DNA of 64,000 nucleotides from Halovenus rubra (GCF_026586665.1 NZ_JAODIY010000001.1:372001-436000); one strand, 5' to 3'. Counted from the first letter of the stretch, positions 47,176 to 56,910 are shown. The notes: generated by a model from the sequence alone, not told the origin. Made by a program: numbers and translations.

Positions 47176-48453
47176 TTACGGTACTGTGTCAAGTGGAATT
47201 GACGGAGTTGTCTCCTCGGCGACGAACAACCCGTCGAACGACGCGTCGAGGTCTGTTTCCATGATACGCCGCTCACGGCCTGCAGACGGGTCGACCACGG
47301 CTGAAACGGCCCGTAACTGTCGGTTTTTGACCCACGATGTGAGCCGACTATCATCCGCGGCACGCTCAATATTGAAAAACGCGTTTGGCGTGTCGACGCT
47401 GTCGAGAACTGCGGTTGCTGACGCTGTCGGCGGTTCTATGGCAGTTATTGTCCGGACACCTCGGTTTTGGGGTGTATCCGCGTTGGCAACCGCACGATAC
47501 GCACCGTGGGCAAAGTCGGTCGCGTAGGGATGGTATCTTGAGCCATGCTCGCGGGTGAGGAACTCGCCCATCGTCGTTCCGCTTGCCCATTCGTGGGCCA
47601 TGTCGAATGACCCTCGCTTTATATGCGTGTTGTGCGCCCAGACGATAACCCCGTTTCCAGGGTCGGTTTCTACACACCAGGTTGCGTTTTCTGCCATATA
47701 CTGGTCACGGCACTCGAAGGCATCGGAGTTGAACCCCTCTGTCGCGAGTCGGAGCCGGTTCCATTCGCAGTTCTGTTCAAGATGCCGACACAGGTGTACC
47801 GCCGTCTCCCACCCCCGTTCCGACCACTGCTCGACGAACTCCTCACGGTGCTCGTTGAGGTGGTCCCGAAGAGTCGCGGCAACCGTAATTCCACTGTCAA
47901 GAAACGAATCACGGGCAACTCCGTTGTCTGGTATCTCTTCGTCTGCAAGTCGGGTTAGTCTGTCTTGCTCGGGAATTGCTCTGTCGATGTCTGAGAGAAC
48001 CGTTCGGAGCCTGTCAGCAGGGCCACTCGGGTTCGAAAGACTGACGCCGTAGATGCGGACCCTGTCTTCGGGTGGCCGCCCCACATTGAACGTGCGGAGC
48101 CACTCGACAGTGTCCCGAATTGTCTCGGTTTTCCAGACCCAAAGAATCAAATCGTCGAGCGCGTCTGCTGGCGTGCCGACGCCGTGGTGAACAAACTCGT
48201 CAAGTGCTAGTGTGTTGACGAAATCCGTCTCGAAGGCGACTGTCCGAAAGCCACACTCGGCGACGAGGTGACAAAGCAGTCGCTGTTTCAACGTAAAGAG
48301 TTCGTGTGTTCCGTGAGTCGCCTCGCCTAGCCCTACGATCTCCCCTTTCGTGGCGCTGGACTCGAAAACCGGTAGTTGCTCGCCGTCCGGATGCATCGAG
48401 TCCAGTGGGTAGCTGTGAGCGTCTAATCCAGCAGAAACGTCATCTCCGGCCAT
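47176..48453 (-). CDS. Erythromycin-esterase-family protein
   Basis: 425 residues. Catalytic-site motifs of the family: VGLGEATHGTHE at about 41-52, AFETDFVN, and WAHNTHIKRG. The true substrate in haloarchaea, which do not use erythromycin esterase for resistance, is unknown; the family hydrolyses esters or lactones by a His/Glu mechanism. No signal peptide. Confidence 0.85.
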   Translation of the reverse strand: MAGDDVSAGLDAHSYPLDSMHPDGEQLPVFESSATKGEIVGLGEATHGTHELFTLKQRLLCHLVAECGFRTVAFETDFVNTLALDEFVHHGVGTPADALDDLILWVWKTETIRDTVEWLRTFNVGRPPEDRVRIYGVSLSNPSGPADRLRTVLSDIDRAIPEQDRLTRLADEEIPDNGVARDSFLDSGITVAATLRDHLNEHREEFVEQWSERGWETAVHLCRHLEQNCEWNRLRLATEGFNSDAFECRDQYMAENATWCVETDPGNGVIVWAHNTHIKRGSFDMAHEWASGTTMGEFLTREHGSRYHPYATDFAHGAYRAVANADTPQNRGVRTITAIEPPTASATAVLDSVDTPNAFFNIERAADDSRLTSWVKNRQLRAVSAVVDPSAGRERRIMETDLDASFDGLFVAEETTPSIPLDTVP

Positions 48454-49040
48454 ACGGTTGTTTTCCTCTCGCGGTGGTAAATACCCAGTCGCTTATGAGT
48501 GCGGATTTTGCAGCCGTTCTCTTGGCAGACCGTCGTTGCTTGTCGGCAGACCAGTTTGGCGACGACTTGTTTTGTGTCTCACAGAGCCACTCGACGAGCC
48601 AGTCGCTGATAGCTGTGATTTCATCGTCACCATTGTTTCGTGTCTACTACTGTTACCCGTCCGCTCGCCACTGTGATACTGCTGTAGACGGAAGCTACCG
48701 AATGTCGTTCTACGGAGCGACAGTAGCTGACCGCAGATGAAAGGCGGCGACGAGGCGGTCGAGCTAAGCGATTGATTTCAGACACAGGGACGGACGAACT
48801 TCGGTTTGTGAGGCCGGTGTCTATCGGCGATACGGTCCACGCTGAAGCTGAGAGGCTCACAAAGTGAGAAAGCGTCCATTCCACGGCGACGGGTGTCGTC
48901 AGACAGCAGGTAACGATCCATATTCAGGACAATGAACCTGTGCTATCGGTTGATCTCCTGTTGACCGTTCGATGATTTCGGTCTGTGGAAGTCTCCGGTG
49001 GTGCCCGAAATTTATGAGAGATGCTGTACATTCTTTCCCT
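48454..49040. other. Gene-poor region with remnants
   Basis: About 590 bases. It holds a plus-strand open frame (48495-48740) with poor haloarchaeal character and a scrap resembling a MaoC-type dehydratase (48781-48867). A good TATA box (AATTTATGAG at about 49010-49019) is placed for leaderless expression of the next gene. Everything else is unassigned, and the region reads like decayed coding sequence. Confidence 0.5.
48781..48867 (+). pseudogene. Remnant of a MaoC-like dehydratase
   Basis: Translated in the frame ending with the TGA at 48865, the text TDELRFVRPVSIGDTVHAEA matches the RFxxPVxxGDTV hallmark of MaoC/FabZ-type hot-dog dehydratases. No upstream hot-dog core or start codon accompanies it, and it stops soon after. 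A C-terminal scrap of a lost gene. Short, so cautious. Confidence 0.4.
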
Positions 49041-49955
49041 ATGGACCATCCGCAGTTCGTCGAACACGACGAACCGGAGGACGTCTTCACGTTGCTATCA
49101 GACGACAACCGAATTGATATCCTTCGGGCACTCTGGAACAGTGACGACCTGATGACGTTCTCGGCGCTTCATGATGCCGTCGACATCAGGGATTCTGGAC
49201 AGTTCAACTACCACCTGGACAAGCTTGTCGGCCAATTTGTCACCAAGACCGAGGAGGGGTACGAACTCACCGCAGCCGGCTGGCAGGTAAACGGCGCAAT
49301 TGAGGCAGGCTCGTACACAGCTAAGGGACGGATGGAACCGATAGCAATCGACCCTCCGTGTCCGGCTTGCGATGGATCTCGGACATTTTATTATGAGAAC
49401 GAAGTAGCCCGCGTCGAGTGCGATACGTGTGATGTCCGGATGGAATTCCCCATCCCGCCCAGCACTTTTGTCAACTGTAACCGTGAAGACATCCCAACGG
49501 TAGCCGGTAAGTACCTCCGAACGACAATCAAGGGGCTTGATACCGGGTTTTGCGCGCAGTGTGACGGACCGGTCGAACGGACCGCCTGCCATGTCACTGA
49601 CTCGTCGTTATGGGACTCCTCTGTCGACGATGTTGACCAGCAACTGGGCAACGTTTCCGACATGCCTGTCGTGGAGTACGAGTGCCTACAGTGTGGGCGC
49701 GAGCCGACGAGCGGATTACCGTTTTCCTTGCTCACCCACCCCGAAGTCGTCGGCTTCCACTACGACCGCGGTATCGACATCCGGAGACGCTCGATCTGGG
49801 AGTTCACACCCTTTGGCACAGAACACGCACAGGTCACAAGTAATGACCCATTCCGGGCGAGTGTGAGTTTTATAGCCGGCGACGACAAGCTGACACTCAT
49901 TGTTGACGAGGAGATAACGGTCCTCGAGACGACCGTAACGACCACCGCAGAATAG
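49041..49955 (+). CDS. Winged-helix / zinc-ribbon transcriptional regulator (paralogue 1)
   Basis: About 304 residues from ATG 49041. N-terminal ArsR-like winged helix: EDVFTLLSDDNRIDILRALW, SGQFNYHLDKLVGQFV, EEGYELTAAGWQV. Then two zinc-ribbon-like Cys groups (CPACDGS ... CDTCDVR, and CAQCDGP ... CLQCGRE), and a C-terminal beta domain ending IVDEEITVLETTV. Same architecture as the gene at 56911-57792. The ligand is unknown; candidates are a metal or a small metabolite. Confidence 0.85.
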   Translation: MDHPQFVEHDEPEDVFTLLSDDNRIDILRALWNSDDLMTFSALHDAVDIRDSGQFNYHLDKLVGQFVTKTEEGYELTAAGWQVNGAIEAGSYTAKGRMEPIAIDPPCPACDGSRTFYYENEVARVECDTCDVRMEFPIPPSTFVNCNREDIPTVAGKYLRTTIKGLDTGFCAQCDGPVERTACHVTDSSLWDSSVDDVDQQLGNVSDMPVVEYECLQCGREPTSGLPFSLLTHPEVVGFHYDRGIDIRRRSIWEFTPFGTEHAQVTSNDPFRASVSFIAGDDKLTLIVDEEITVLETTVTTTAE

Positions 49956-50062
49956 TAGCGGACACGAGTATCCAGAGTGTGTCCTAACGTGCGTTAGTTT
50001 GCGTGAACGTCATGTACCGTCTTCGGGCTCGATTGTAGCTACAGCCCTCAGGAAGTGACCAG

Positions 50063-52192
50063 TCACTCTTCGTCGTCGATTTGCTCCATCCGAGCAACGA
50101 TATCGTAGGGCGTTTCGTCCTTACGGATACCATCGAGAAGAACGAATGCATCCCCCGGTGAGAGGAAGTGACTCGTTACTGCACGCCCGAGTCTTGTCGG
50201 TTCGAGGCCGTCGATAAACTCGTACTCTAGAAGCTTCCCCAGCGCGTACTTTGCCGGTATCTCCCCGACCATCCGTTCGTTGAGATCGCCTGCACGGTCG
50301 CCCGCGACAGTGATATTCGCCAGTGTTTCTGCGACTGCGGCGGCTCCATCGTAGCGGGTAGTCACCGGCTCCATCTCGCCCTTTAGTAGCTTGAATGCGA
50401 CCTCGTCTTCGGTCATTTCTTGGCTACCATGGTAGGCACCGTCGGGTTCGACCAGTACGTAGACTGTTCCTTTGTCGTGGTAGTCAGGGCGACCGGCACG
50501 ACCGAGCATCTGGTGGAACTCCTGTACTGAGAGCCACTCGATACCCATTGCTAATGAGTCAAAGATAACCTGTGAGGCAGGAAAGTCGACCCCGGCGGCA
50601 AGCGCGGCGGTCGTTACAACGGCCGACAGCTCTTGGTCAGCGAACTGTCGCTCGACGCGCTTGCGACGTTTGTTGTCCAGCCCGGCATGGTACGGTGCCG
50701 AGGAATACTCTAGCTTTCGGGAGATTTCATGACAGCGCCGACGCGAATTGGTGAAAATAATTGTCTGACCGCGGTACCCCTTACTTGATTTCTGGTCGAA
50801 CGCCCGCCGAACAAGTTTGTTCTCGATGCGGCTTTTCTCTTTGCCGTCAGCGAACGTGACGTGGCGCTCGATGGGGACAGGACGCTCTTCGAATTCAATG
50901 AGCGTTGTTTTCAGCGACTTAGCCAGTGTCCCGGGGTTCCCAACTGTCGCTGAGAGGTAAATCCACTGGGTGTCGCTGTTCGTGTTTCGGTCCCGGCAGT
51001 AGTGTTTGAGCCGGGTGATGAGTCCGTCAAGTCGGTGTCCGCGCTCACCTTCGCCGAGGGTATGTACCTCGTCGATGACGACCGTGCCGACATCGCCGAG
51101 ACTCTTGTCTGTTCGGAGAGAATGGTCGATACCTTCGTAGGTACCGACGATGACATCTGCAGTGGGGTCAAATTGTTGGCCGGTATCGTTGACTCGGCTG
51201 GCACCGACACGAAGTGTGACATCAACGATATCGCCGTAGCGGTCCTGAAACTCGTGGTACTTCTGGTTTGCCAGTGCGACCAGCGGGACGAGAAAAAGCA
51301 TCTTGCCTTTCCCGTTGAGTGCTCTGTCGAGACCAGCCATCTCACCGATGAGTGTCTTCCCGGTTGCCGTTGCACTCACGATAAGCTGGTCGTCGCCGGC
51401 GGTTACACCGTTCTCAACAGCGAGACTCTGTACCGGTAAGAGAGTGTCAAAGCGTCCTTGTAGCTTCGATTGGATGCCTGGATGCAAGTCGAGCGAGTCA
51501 ACGGAAACAGGGTCGACATCTTCGACTGTCGGACTGATTTCGTCGAACTTCGTAAGCTCAGGGTCAAGATCCCCTTTGAGCAGGTTCGTGATGCGCTCTA
51601 GGTCCTGTACTTCGAGTAGAAGCGATTCGAGGCGGTTCTGTGCGGTACCGGATATCTGGCCCTTGTAGGCGAGTTCGCGGTCCAACTGCTCGCGGGCACA
51701 GTCCGGACAGATTGACTCATCGTTCTCGGTTTCAATTGCCGTCTCGGTGGTAATCGGTGAGTATCTGCCACTTGATGCACAGAGACGACAGGTACGGACA
51801 ACCTTTGCTTCCTGTTGATAGGCGTCGAGTAGTTCGTGCAGTTCCTCACGCCCCTGTCGCGAGGTCTGTTCGGAGAGACGAATACGGTTCGCCCGACGGG
51901 CCATGCTAACGAACTCGTCAGGGCTATGGAGTTGTTCATCGCTCCCGTCAACAACCCGGAGCCGAGCCGGCCTCGGGCCTGCATTCGTCTCCTTGACCTC
52001 CAGACGCCCGCCGAGAATCCGCTCGTCGTCGCGTTCGACAACGAGCCGATAGGTATCGCTAGCCTCGTGCAAAAAGAGCGTATCGACGCGTGGTACCTGC
52101 CGTGACACACCGATGCGTAGTCCCTCACGGTATTTGAGTGAACCGGACTTTTGCTGACCCCTCTCAACATGTGGCCTTACTCTCTGTCTCAC
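50063..52192 (-). CDS. Ski2-like DEAD/DEAH-box helicase
   Basis: 709 residues. An N-terminal domain of about 240 (VERGQQKSGSLKYREGL) with a four-Cys zinc module (CRLCASSG ... CPDCARE) precedes the SF2 core: ATATGKT (Walker A), VVIDEVHTLGEGERG (DEVH), YLSATVGNP, TIIFTNSRRRC and QMLGRAGRPDYHDKG (motif VI). ATP-driven nucleic-acid unwinding. The start is a GTG at 52192, the first available codon after a stop; a TATA-like element around 52216-52224 fits. Confidence 0.93.
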   Translation of the reverse strand: MRQRVRPHVERGQQKSGSLKYREGLRIGVSRQVPRVDTLFLHEASDTYRLVVERDDERILGGRLEVKETNAGPRPARLRVVDGSDEQLHSPDEFVSMARRANRIRLSEQTSRQGREELHELLDAYQQEAKVVRTCRLCASSGRYSPITTETAIETENDESICPDCAREQLDRELAYKGQISGTAQNRLESLLLEVQDLERITNLLKGDLDPELTKFDEISPTVEDVDPVSVDSLDLHPGIQSKLQGRFDTLLPVQSLAVENGVTAGDDQLIVSATATGKTLIGEMAGLDRALNGKGKMLFLVPLVALANQKYHEFQDRYGDIVDVTLRVGASRVNDTGQQFDPTADVIVGTYEGIDHSLRTDKSLGDVGTVVIDEVHTLGEGERGHRLDGLITRLKHYCRDRNTNSDTQWIYLSATVGNPGTLAKSLKTTLIEFEERPVPIERHVTFADGKEKSRIENKLVRRAFDQKSSKGYRGQTIIFTNSRRRCHEISRKLEYSSAPYHAGLDNKRRKRVERQFADQELSAVVTTAALAAGVDFPASQVIFDSLAMGIEWLSVQEFHQMLGRAGRPDYHDKGTVYVLVEPDGAYHGSQEMTEDEVAFKLLKGEMEPVTTRYDGAAAVAETLANITVAGDRAGDLNERMVGEIPAKYALGKLLEYEFIDGLEPTRLGRAVTSHFLSPGDAFVLLDGIRKDETPYDIVARMEQIDDEE

Positions 52193-52356
52193 CGTTGTGG
52201 CTTGTTATATATTGATATTTATTATATTATACGTTTGTATATTATTCCTAGCAACTCATTTAATCCAACTCCAGATATATTGGAAACGCAGACCTTGCGA
52301 CAGTGGACGGTAACAACTCGACGAAGGCTCTATGAACGCAGTTGCGAAGTCCGAAT

Positions 52357-54564
52357 ATGACAACAACGTCGACAATGGCAGATAAAAGACAACAATATGA
52401 CTGTTTCTCCTGTGGCAGGGGATTCGAGACGCGAGCACAGTTACGAGGACACGTAAACAATGGACACACAGAGTGTGAATGGGTCGATGACGATACCGTC
52501 GACCTCCGTGATACGGAGTACTACTTGAGCCGTGAACTGAGCAAACTTGAGTTCAACGGACGCGTTCTCGCGGAGGCGACCGACGAGCGGAACCCACTGT
52601 TCGAGCGCGTGAAATTTCTCTCCATTTTCACCCAGAACATGGACGAATTCTTCATGAAACGGGTTGGTGGTCTCGAACAACAGCGCGCCGCGAACATCAC
52701 GGCGACATCACCTGACGGCCGAACCCCAGACGAACAGTGGCGCGACGTGCTAGCGAAAGCTGGGCCGCTACTCAACAGGCAGGCCCAGTGTTACCACGAC
52801 CAGCTCAGACCGGCCCTCGCCGAGGCTGGCATCGATATCTGTGAGTACGAGGAGCTCTCGGCCAAAGAACAGGAAGACGTTAATTCCTACTTTGAGAGCT
52901 CTGTACTGCCGACGCTTACCCCGCTGACAATTGACTCGGCAAAGCCGTTCCCACACATCTCGAACCTTTCGCTCTCGCTTGGGGTCTTGACACAGCAAAC
53001 CCACGAGAGCGAGCCGACGTTCTCTCGTGTCAAGATACCAAAAAACAGGCCACGCTTGGTTCAGGTCGGCGAGACAACCCGGTACGTACCGCTCGAACAG
53101 GTTGTCGCGGCTAACCTCTCTTTTCTCTTCCCGAACGTAGATGTCATCGAACACGCTACGTTCCGTGCGACGCGCAACGCTGAGGTCCGGCGCAACGAAG
53201 AAATTGCTGAGGACCTCGTCCAGCGCGCCGAAGAAGTCATTGAACGCCGGCAGTTTGCGACAGTTGTTCGACTCGAGATTACCGAAACAATGTCCGAGCG
53301 TATGCTCGACACGCTGCTTAGTCACCTCGATGTGGACGAACGGGCTGTCTTTCGGCTGGCGCCGCCACTCGATTTCAGAGATTTTGATCAGTTACTGAAT
53401 CTCGACAGGCCGGACCTGACTCTCGACGAGTGGACACCACAGCCACATCCACGGCTGTCTCACCGGGGACACGACTCCGGAGAGTCGATTTTCGAGGAAA
53501 TCAAGCGCGATGACGCTCTCGTCCATCATCCGTACCATTCTTTTGACGGGACAGTCCAACGATTCCTCGACGAAGCAGCCCATGATCCTGACGTGCTCGC
53601 AATTAAGGCAGCAATCTACCGAACAGCGAGCGATTCACAGATAATTCAGCGGCTTATCGACGCCGCCAAGAACGGCAAACAGGTTGCGGTCATGGTCGAA
53701 CTCAAGGCCAGATTCGATGAAGAAAACAACCTCGAATGGGCCCAGCGACTCGAAGAGGAGGGTATCCACGTCGCCTACGGTACCATCGGCTACAAAACGC
53801 ATACGAAGACGACACTGGTCGTCCGTGAAGAAGACGACGGCGTCGAACTCTACTCTCATGTCAGCACTGGAAACTATCACTCGGAGACAGCCAAACGCTA
53901 CGAGGACTTGGGTTTGTTTACGTCCAATCGCGATATTGGGCAAGACCTCGTGAAACTGTTCAACTACTTTACCGGCCATTCCCTCCACAACGAGTACAGA
54001 GACCTCCTGATTGCGCCGGGTAACATGCGTGAGCGGTTCGTTGAGCTGATTCAGCAAGAGGCTAAACACGCCCACGACGGCAAGGAGGCACGGATTGTTG
54101 CCAAGGTCAACCGACTAGAAGATCCCGGGATTATCAGGGAACTCTACCGTGCGTCTCGCGCCGGTGTCAACATCGATCTCATCGTCCGAGACATCTGTCG
54201 ACTCCGTCCTGGGCTGGCTGGCGTCAGCGACAATATCACCGTCCACAGCATCATCAACCGTTTTCTCGAACACTCCCGCATCTACTATTTCCATGACGAC
54301 GGTGCTGACCGCTACTTTATCGGCTCGGCGGACTGGATGGAACGTAACCTCGATAACCGCGTTGAGGCTGTGACGCCAATACACGATACGCAGATTCAGC
54401 GACGACTTCAACACGTGCTCGACCTGTGTCTCACAGATAACGACAAATCTTGGGAGCTTCACCCTGACGGCAGCTATTCCCGCCAAACGCCCGATGACGA
54501 CGAGTCGATACGGAATGCACAGGCGATACACATGCGGGAAGCCCGGGAAACCCATCCGAACTGA
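52357..54564 (+). CDS. ppk1: Polyphosphate kinase 1 with N-terminal C2H2 zinc finger
   Basis: 735 residues from ATG 52357. Residues 14-37 form a zinc-finger motif with C16, C19, H32 and H37 (C-x2-C-x12-H-x4-H). The PPK1 fold follows: YYLSRELSKLEFNGRVL, IFTQNMDEFFMKRVGG, TIDSAKPFPHISNLSL, LIDAAKNGKQVAVMVELKARFDEENN (in two parts), the autophosphorylated His482 in YKTHTKTT, and EHSRIYYFHDDG. It makes and can degrade polyphosphate from ATP. The next gene encodes a PPP phosphatase. The finger is not part of standard PPK1. Confidence 0.93.
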   Translation: MTTTSTMADKRQQYDCFSCGRGFETRAQLRGHVNNGHTECEWVDDDTVDLRDTEYYLSRELSKLEFNGRVLAEATDERNPLFERVKFLSIFTQNMDEFFMKRVGGLEQQRAANITATSPDGRTPDEQWRDVLAKAGPLLNRQAQCYHDQLRPALAEAGIDICEYEELSAKEQEDVNSYFESSVLPTLTPLTIDSAKPFPHISNLSLSLGVLTQQTHESEPTFSRVKIPKNRPRLVQVGETTRYVPLEQVVAANLSFLFPNVDVIEHATFRATRNAEVRRNEEIAEDLVQRAEEVIERRQFATVVRLEITETMSERMLDTLLSHLDVDERAVFRLAPPLDFRDFDQLLNLDRPDLTLDEWTPQPHPRLSHRGHDSGESIFEEIKRDDALVHHPYHSFDGTVQRFLDEAAHDPDVLAIKAAIYRTASDSQIIQRLIDAAKNGKQVAVMVELKARFDEENNLEWAQRLEEEGIHVAYGTIGYKTHTKTTLVVREEDDGVELYSHVSTGNYHSETAKRYEDLGLFTSNRDIGQDLVKLFNYFTGHSLHNEYRDLLIAPGNMRERFVELIQQEAKHAHDGKEARIVAKVNRLEDPGIIRELYRASRAGVNIDLIVRDICRLRPGLAGVSDNITVHSIINRFLEHSRIYYFHDDGADRYFIGSADWMERNLDNRVEAVTPIHDTQIQRRLQHVLDLCLTDNDKSWELHPDGSYSRQTPDDDESIRNAQAIHMREARETHPN

Positions 54565-54652
54565 GCAGGCGGTACATATGAGTATATAGCTATCTTTCCC
54601 CTTTCGTACTAGAACTAGCAGGACCTTTTAGGGTCAATCACTGAGGATTTGT

Positions 54653-55429
54653 ATGGCAACGGAGCGTGCCGAGGATGTGCGTACAGAAGCGAAACCGCCC
54701 AACGATAAGTTTGTTCGACCAACTGGTAGTTGGGGCACAGAGTCGGCCTTCAGCGACGCTGAGTTCAGTGAACGCGTCGCCAACTACCACTGGCGGTTCG
54801 ACGCTGATGCGTACGAAAATGTTTATGTTGTGGGCGATGTCCACGGTTGCCTTTCGGAGCTACGGACGCTCTGGGACCGGCTTGACCCGACGCATGATGA
54901 GATGGTCGTATTCGTTGGCGACCTTATTCGAAAGGGACCGGCAAGCACCGGAGTCGTTGAGTTTGTTGATGACCAGCCAAATGCTGTGAGTGTCAGGGGC
55001 AACAATGAGGCCAAAGTCCTCAATGGCAGCGTCGACCCGGAAGCGTTCGAACCGGCTGTCGAGAGTATCGAGTCGATGCCACTTGTCGTTAGCTGGGGTG
55101 ACTCGATGGCCGTTCACGGCGGTGTCGACACCCGGCGAGACCTCTCCGATCAGACACCGACCGACCTGCTCGAATCGCGCGCGATTCCGCCTGAAAATGG
55201 GTACGACGGCCCCTTCTGGTTCGAGCAGTACGATGGCCCCGGCCGTATTTTCTTTGGGCATACGGTGGTTGAATCACCGTTTATCTCTGACGGGGCTATC
55301 GGTCTCGATACCGGTCTCGTCTACGGCGGTGAACTAACAGCCTACGACTGCAAAGCGGAGACGCTTGTCAGTGTGTCTGCTGAACGCACCTATCAAAAGC
55401 GCCCTGCCGAGAAGTTCCTCTCTTTTTGA
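54653..55429 (+). CDS. PPP-family metallophosphatase
   Basis: 258 residues. Motifs: VVGDVHGCLSELRTLWDRL, VFVGDLIRKGPAS, VSVRGNNEAKVL, GVDTRRDLSDQ and FFGHTVVESPF. These match the PrpA/ApaH-like PPP group (protein Ser/Thr phosphatase or dinucleoside-tetraphosphatase). The usual GNHE reads GNNE and GDxxDRG reads GDLIRKG, so the active-site acid differs from the classic set. Located 89 bases after ppk1. Confidence 0.85.
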   Translation: MATERAEDVRTEAKPPNDKFVRPTGSWGTESAFSDAEFSERVANYHWRFDADAYENVYVVGDVHGCLSELRTLWDRLDPTHDEMVVFVGDLIRKGPASTGVVEFVDDQPNAVSVRGNNEAKVLNGSVDPEAFEPAVESIESMPLVVSWGDSMAVHGGVDTRRDLSDQTPTDLLESRAIPPENGYDGPFWFEQYDGPGRIFFGHTVVESPFISDGAIGLDTGLVYGGELTAYDCKAETLVSVSAERTYQKRPAEKFLSF

Positions 55430-55497
55430 GTAGCCAGCATCGGCCGTGTTTTGTTGTGTCGTACTGCGTATTCACAAAGATACATTGCAAACAGCGG

Positions 55498-56379
55498 CTA
55501 TGTGAGATTTTGCTCCGCTCCCGCGTCGGCCTGAATAATGAGGACTCCGCTGAGAATCAGTGCCCCTCCAACGAGGAGTAGCAGCGTTGGAGACTCCTCA
55601 AGAACGAGAATACCCAGCACGACAGTCACGAGTGGTTCAGCGGTTCCGAGCACGCTCGCGTGACTCGCTTGAATCCGGTCAAGTGCGGAGATATACAGAA
55701 ACATTGGGAGCGCCGTCCCGATGGTAGCGATACCGAGCACGACAAGCCATTGGTCCAGTCCACTTGGGAGGCCAAGTCGCCCTGAACCGGTGCTAAACAC
55801 GAGAAACGAGAGTGCAGTACCGACCAGCGCAGTACCGGCAAAGGCGTCCGAGTCAGCCGTGGCGAGTGCAGCTCGGCTGCCGATGATGTAGCCGGCCAGG
55901 CCCAGTGCGGCCAGCACCACGAGAACAATGCCAACGAAGTCGACCGCATTGGAGCCGCCGCCGAGGATGAGACCGACGCCACTCAGCGCAAGGAGTAACG
56001 CACCGACTTTGTATCGCGAAACTCTCTCATCGAGGAGCCATACGGCGAGCACGTAGACGTAGACAGGGTACGTATAGAAAACGAGCCCGGTGAGACCTGC
56101 CGAGAGGAACAGTAGTCCCCAAAAATAAAACCCGGTAAAAAACGCATAGAGGACGCCCAGCGCAAGTGCAACTCGGCGGTCCCACGTTCCCAACAGCTCT
56201 GCCCGGCCCGACAGTACAAGCCCAACCCAGAGAAGACCTGCACCGAGGATGAAACGGAACGTAAGCAGTGTTGTCGTTGCTAGCCCGACGTCTTCGGCAA
56301 GCTTTCCGAAAATTGCGAGTGTCCCGAAACAGGCAGCCGAGAGCAGTCCCATGACAACTCCAACGCTCCTACGGTCCAT
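55498..56379 (-). CDS. DMT-superfamily (EamA) transporter
   Basis: About 293 residues with ten hydrophobic segments and two EamA repeats (GLLSAACFGTLAIFGKLA early, ALDRIQASHASVLGTAEPLV in the second half). Start at ATG 56379; an in-frame GTG at 56403 is also possible. Substrate unknown. Confidence 0.87.
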   Translation of the reverse strand: MDRRSVGVVMGLLSAACFGTLAIFGKLAEDVGLATTTLLTFRFILGAGLLWVGLVLSGRAELLGTWDRRVALALGVLYAFFTGFYFWGLLFLSAGLTGLVFYTYPVYVYVLAVWLLDERVSRYKVGALLLALSGVGLILGGGSNAVDFVGIVLVVLAALGLAGYIIGSRAALATADSDAFAGTALVGTALSFLVFSTGSGRLGLPSGLDQWLVVLGIATIGTALPMFLYISALDRIQASHASVLGTAEPLVTVVLGILVLEESPTLLLLVGGALILSGVLIIQADAGAEQNLT

Positions 56380-56454
56380 CGACGCCAGCCCCAGTCGGTT
56401 CACGGACAGAGAAACGGTTACAGGAGGCTAAACCCTTCTTTTGGAATATCTGCG

Positions 56455-56829
56455 TCATTCGACCAACTCGATGTCGTCATCGCCAGTTGGAACCGCACAG
56501 ATGAATGCAGCTTCTGTATCGCTGGGGTTGTGGTACCAGTGAACTGCGCCGTCTGGGATGTGCAGCGAGTCGCCGGCACTGACGGTGTACTCGGTGTCTT
56601 CGATACCGACGACATACTCCCCGTGCAGGACGTACTGCTCGTGCTCGATTTCGTTTGTGTGTTCTGGGACCTCGCCACCGGCTGTCAGCGTGAACCGACG
56701 AATTGCAACGTTTGGAGCGCCATGGTCCTCGTTTATCAAGACGCCTTTCGACAGTCCGTTGGCAGCCTCGACAGATTCGTACTCGATATCCTCTGCGTGA
56801 CGAACAAGTGGCTCACTCTCTGAGTCCAT
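56455..56829 (-). CDS. Cupin-domain protein
   Basis: 124 residues, single cupin: GEVPEHTNEIEHEQYVLHGE (motif 1 with His/Glu metal ligands), then DSLHIPDGAVHWYHNP (motif 2 with its His). Small-molecule or metal-binding; typical of archaeal stand-alone cupins of unknown substrate. It starts soon after the HTH regulator ends and may be under its control. Confidence 0.87.
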   Translation of the reverse strand: MDSESEPLVRHAEDIEYESVEAANGLSKGVLINEDHGAPNVAIRRFTLTAGGEVPEHTNEIEHEQYVLHGEYVVGIEDTEYTVSAGDSLHIPDGAVHWYHNPSDTEAAFICAVPTGDDDIELVE

Positions 56830-56910
56830 GGTCGAACAAGCGTGCGGACGGAAAATAAACTATCTGGAAACAGAGGTGGTGATATCTTTCAATGCAGGTA
56901 GTCGACGGCG

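Noticed and set aside
46148-48453. Erythromycin-esterase-like protein as an antibiotic-resistance gene
   Set aside because: Family membership only; archaea lack the macrolide target sensitivity and no resistance context is present.
48306-48740. Open plus-strand frame of 144 codons
   Set aside because: Overlaps the erythromycin-esterase-like gene antisense; Ser/Cys-rich with few acidic residues, unlike genuine haloarchaeal proteins.
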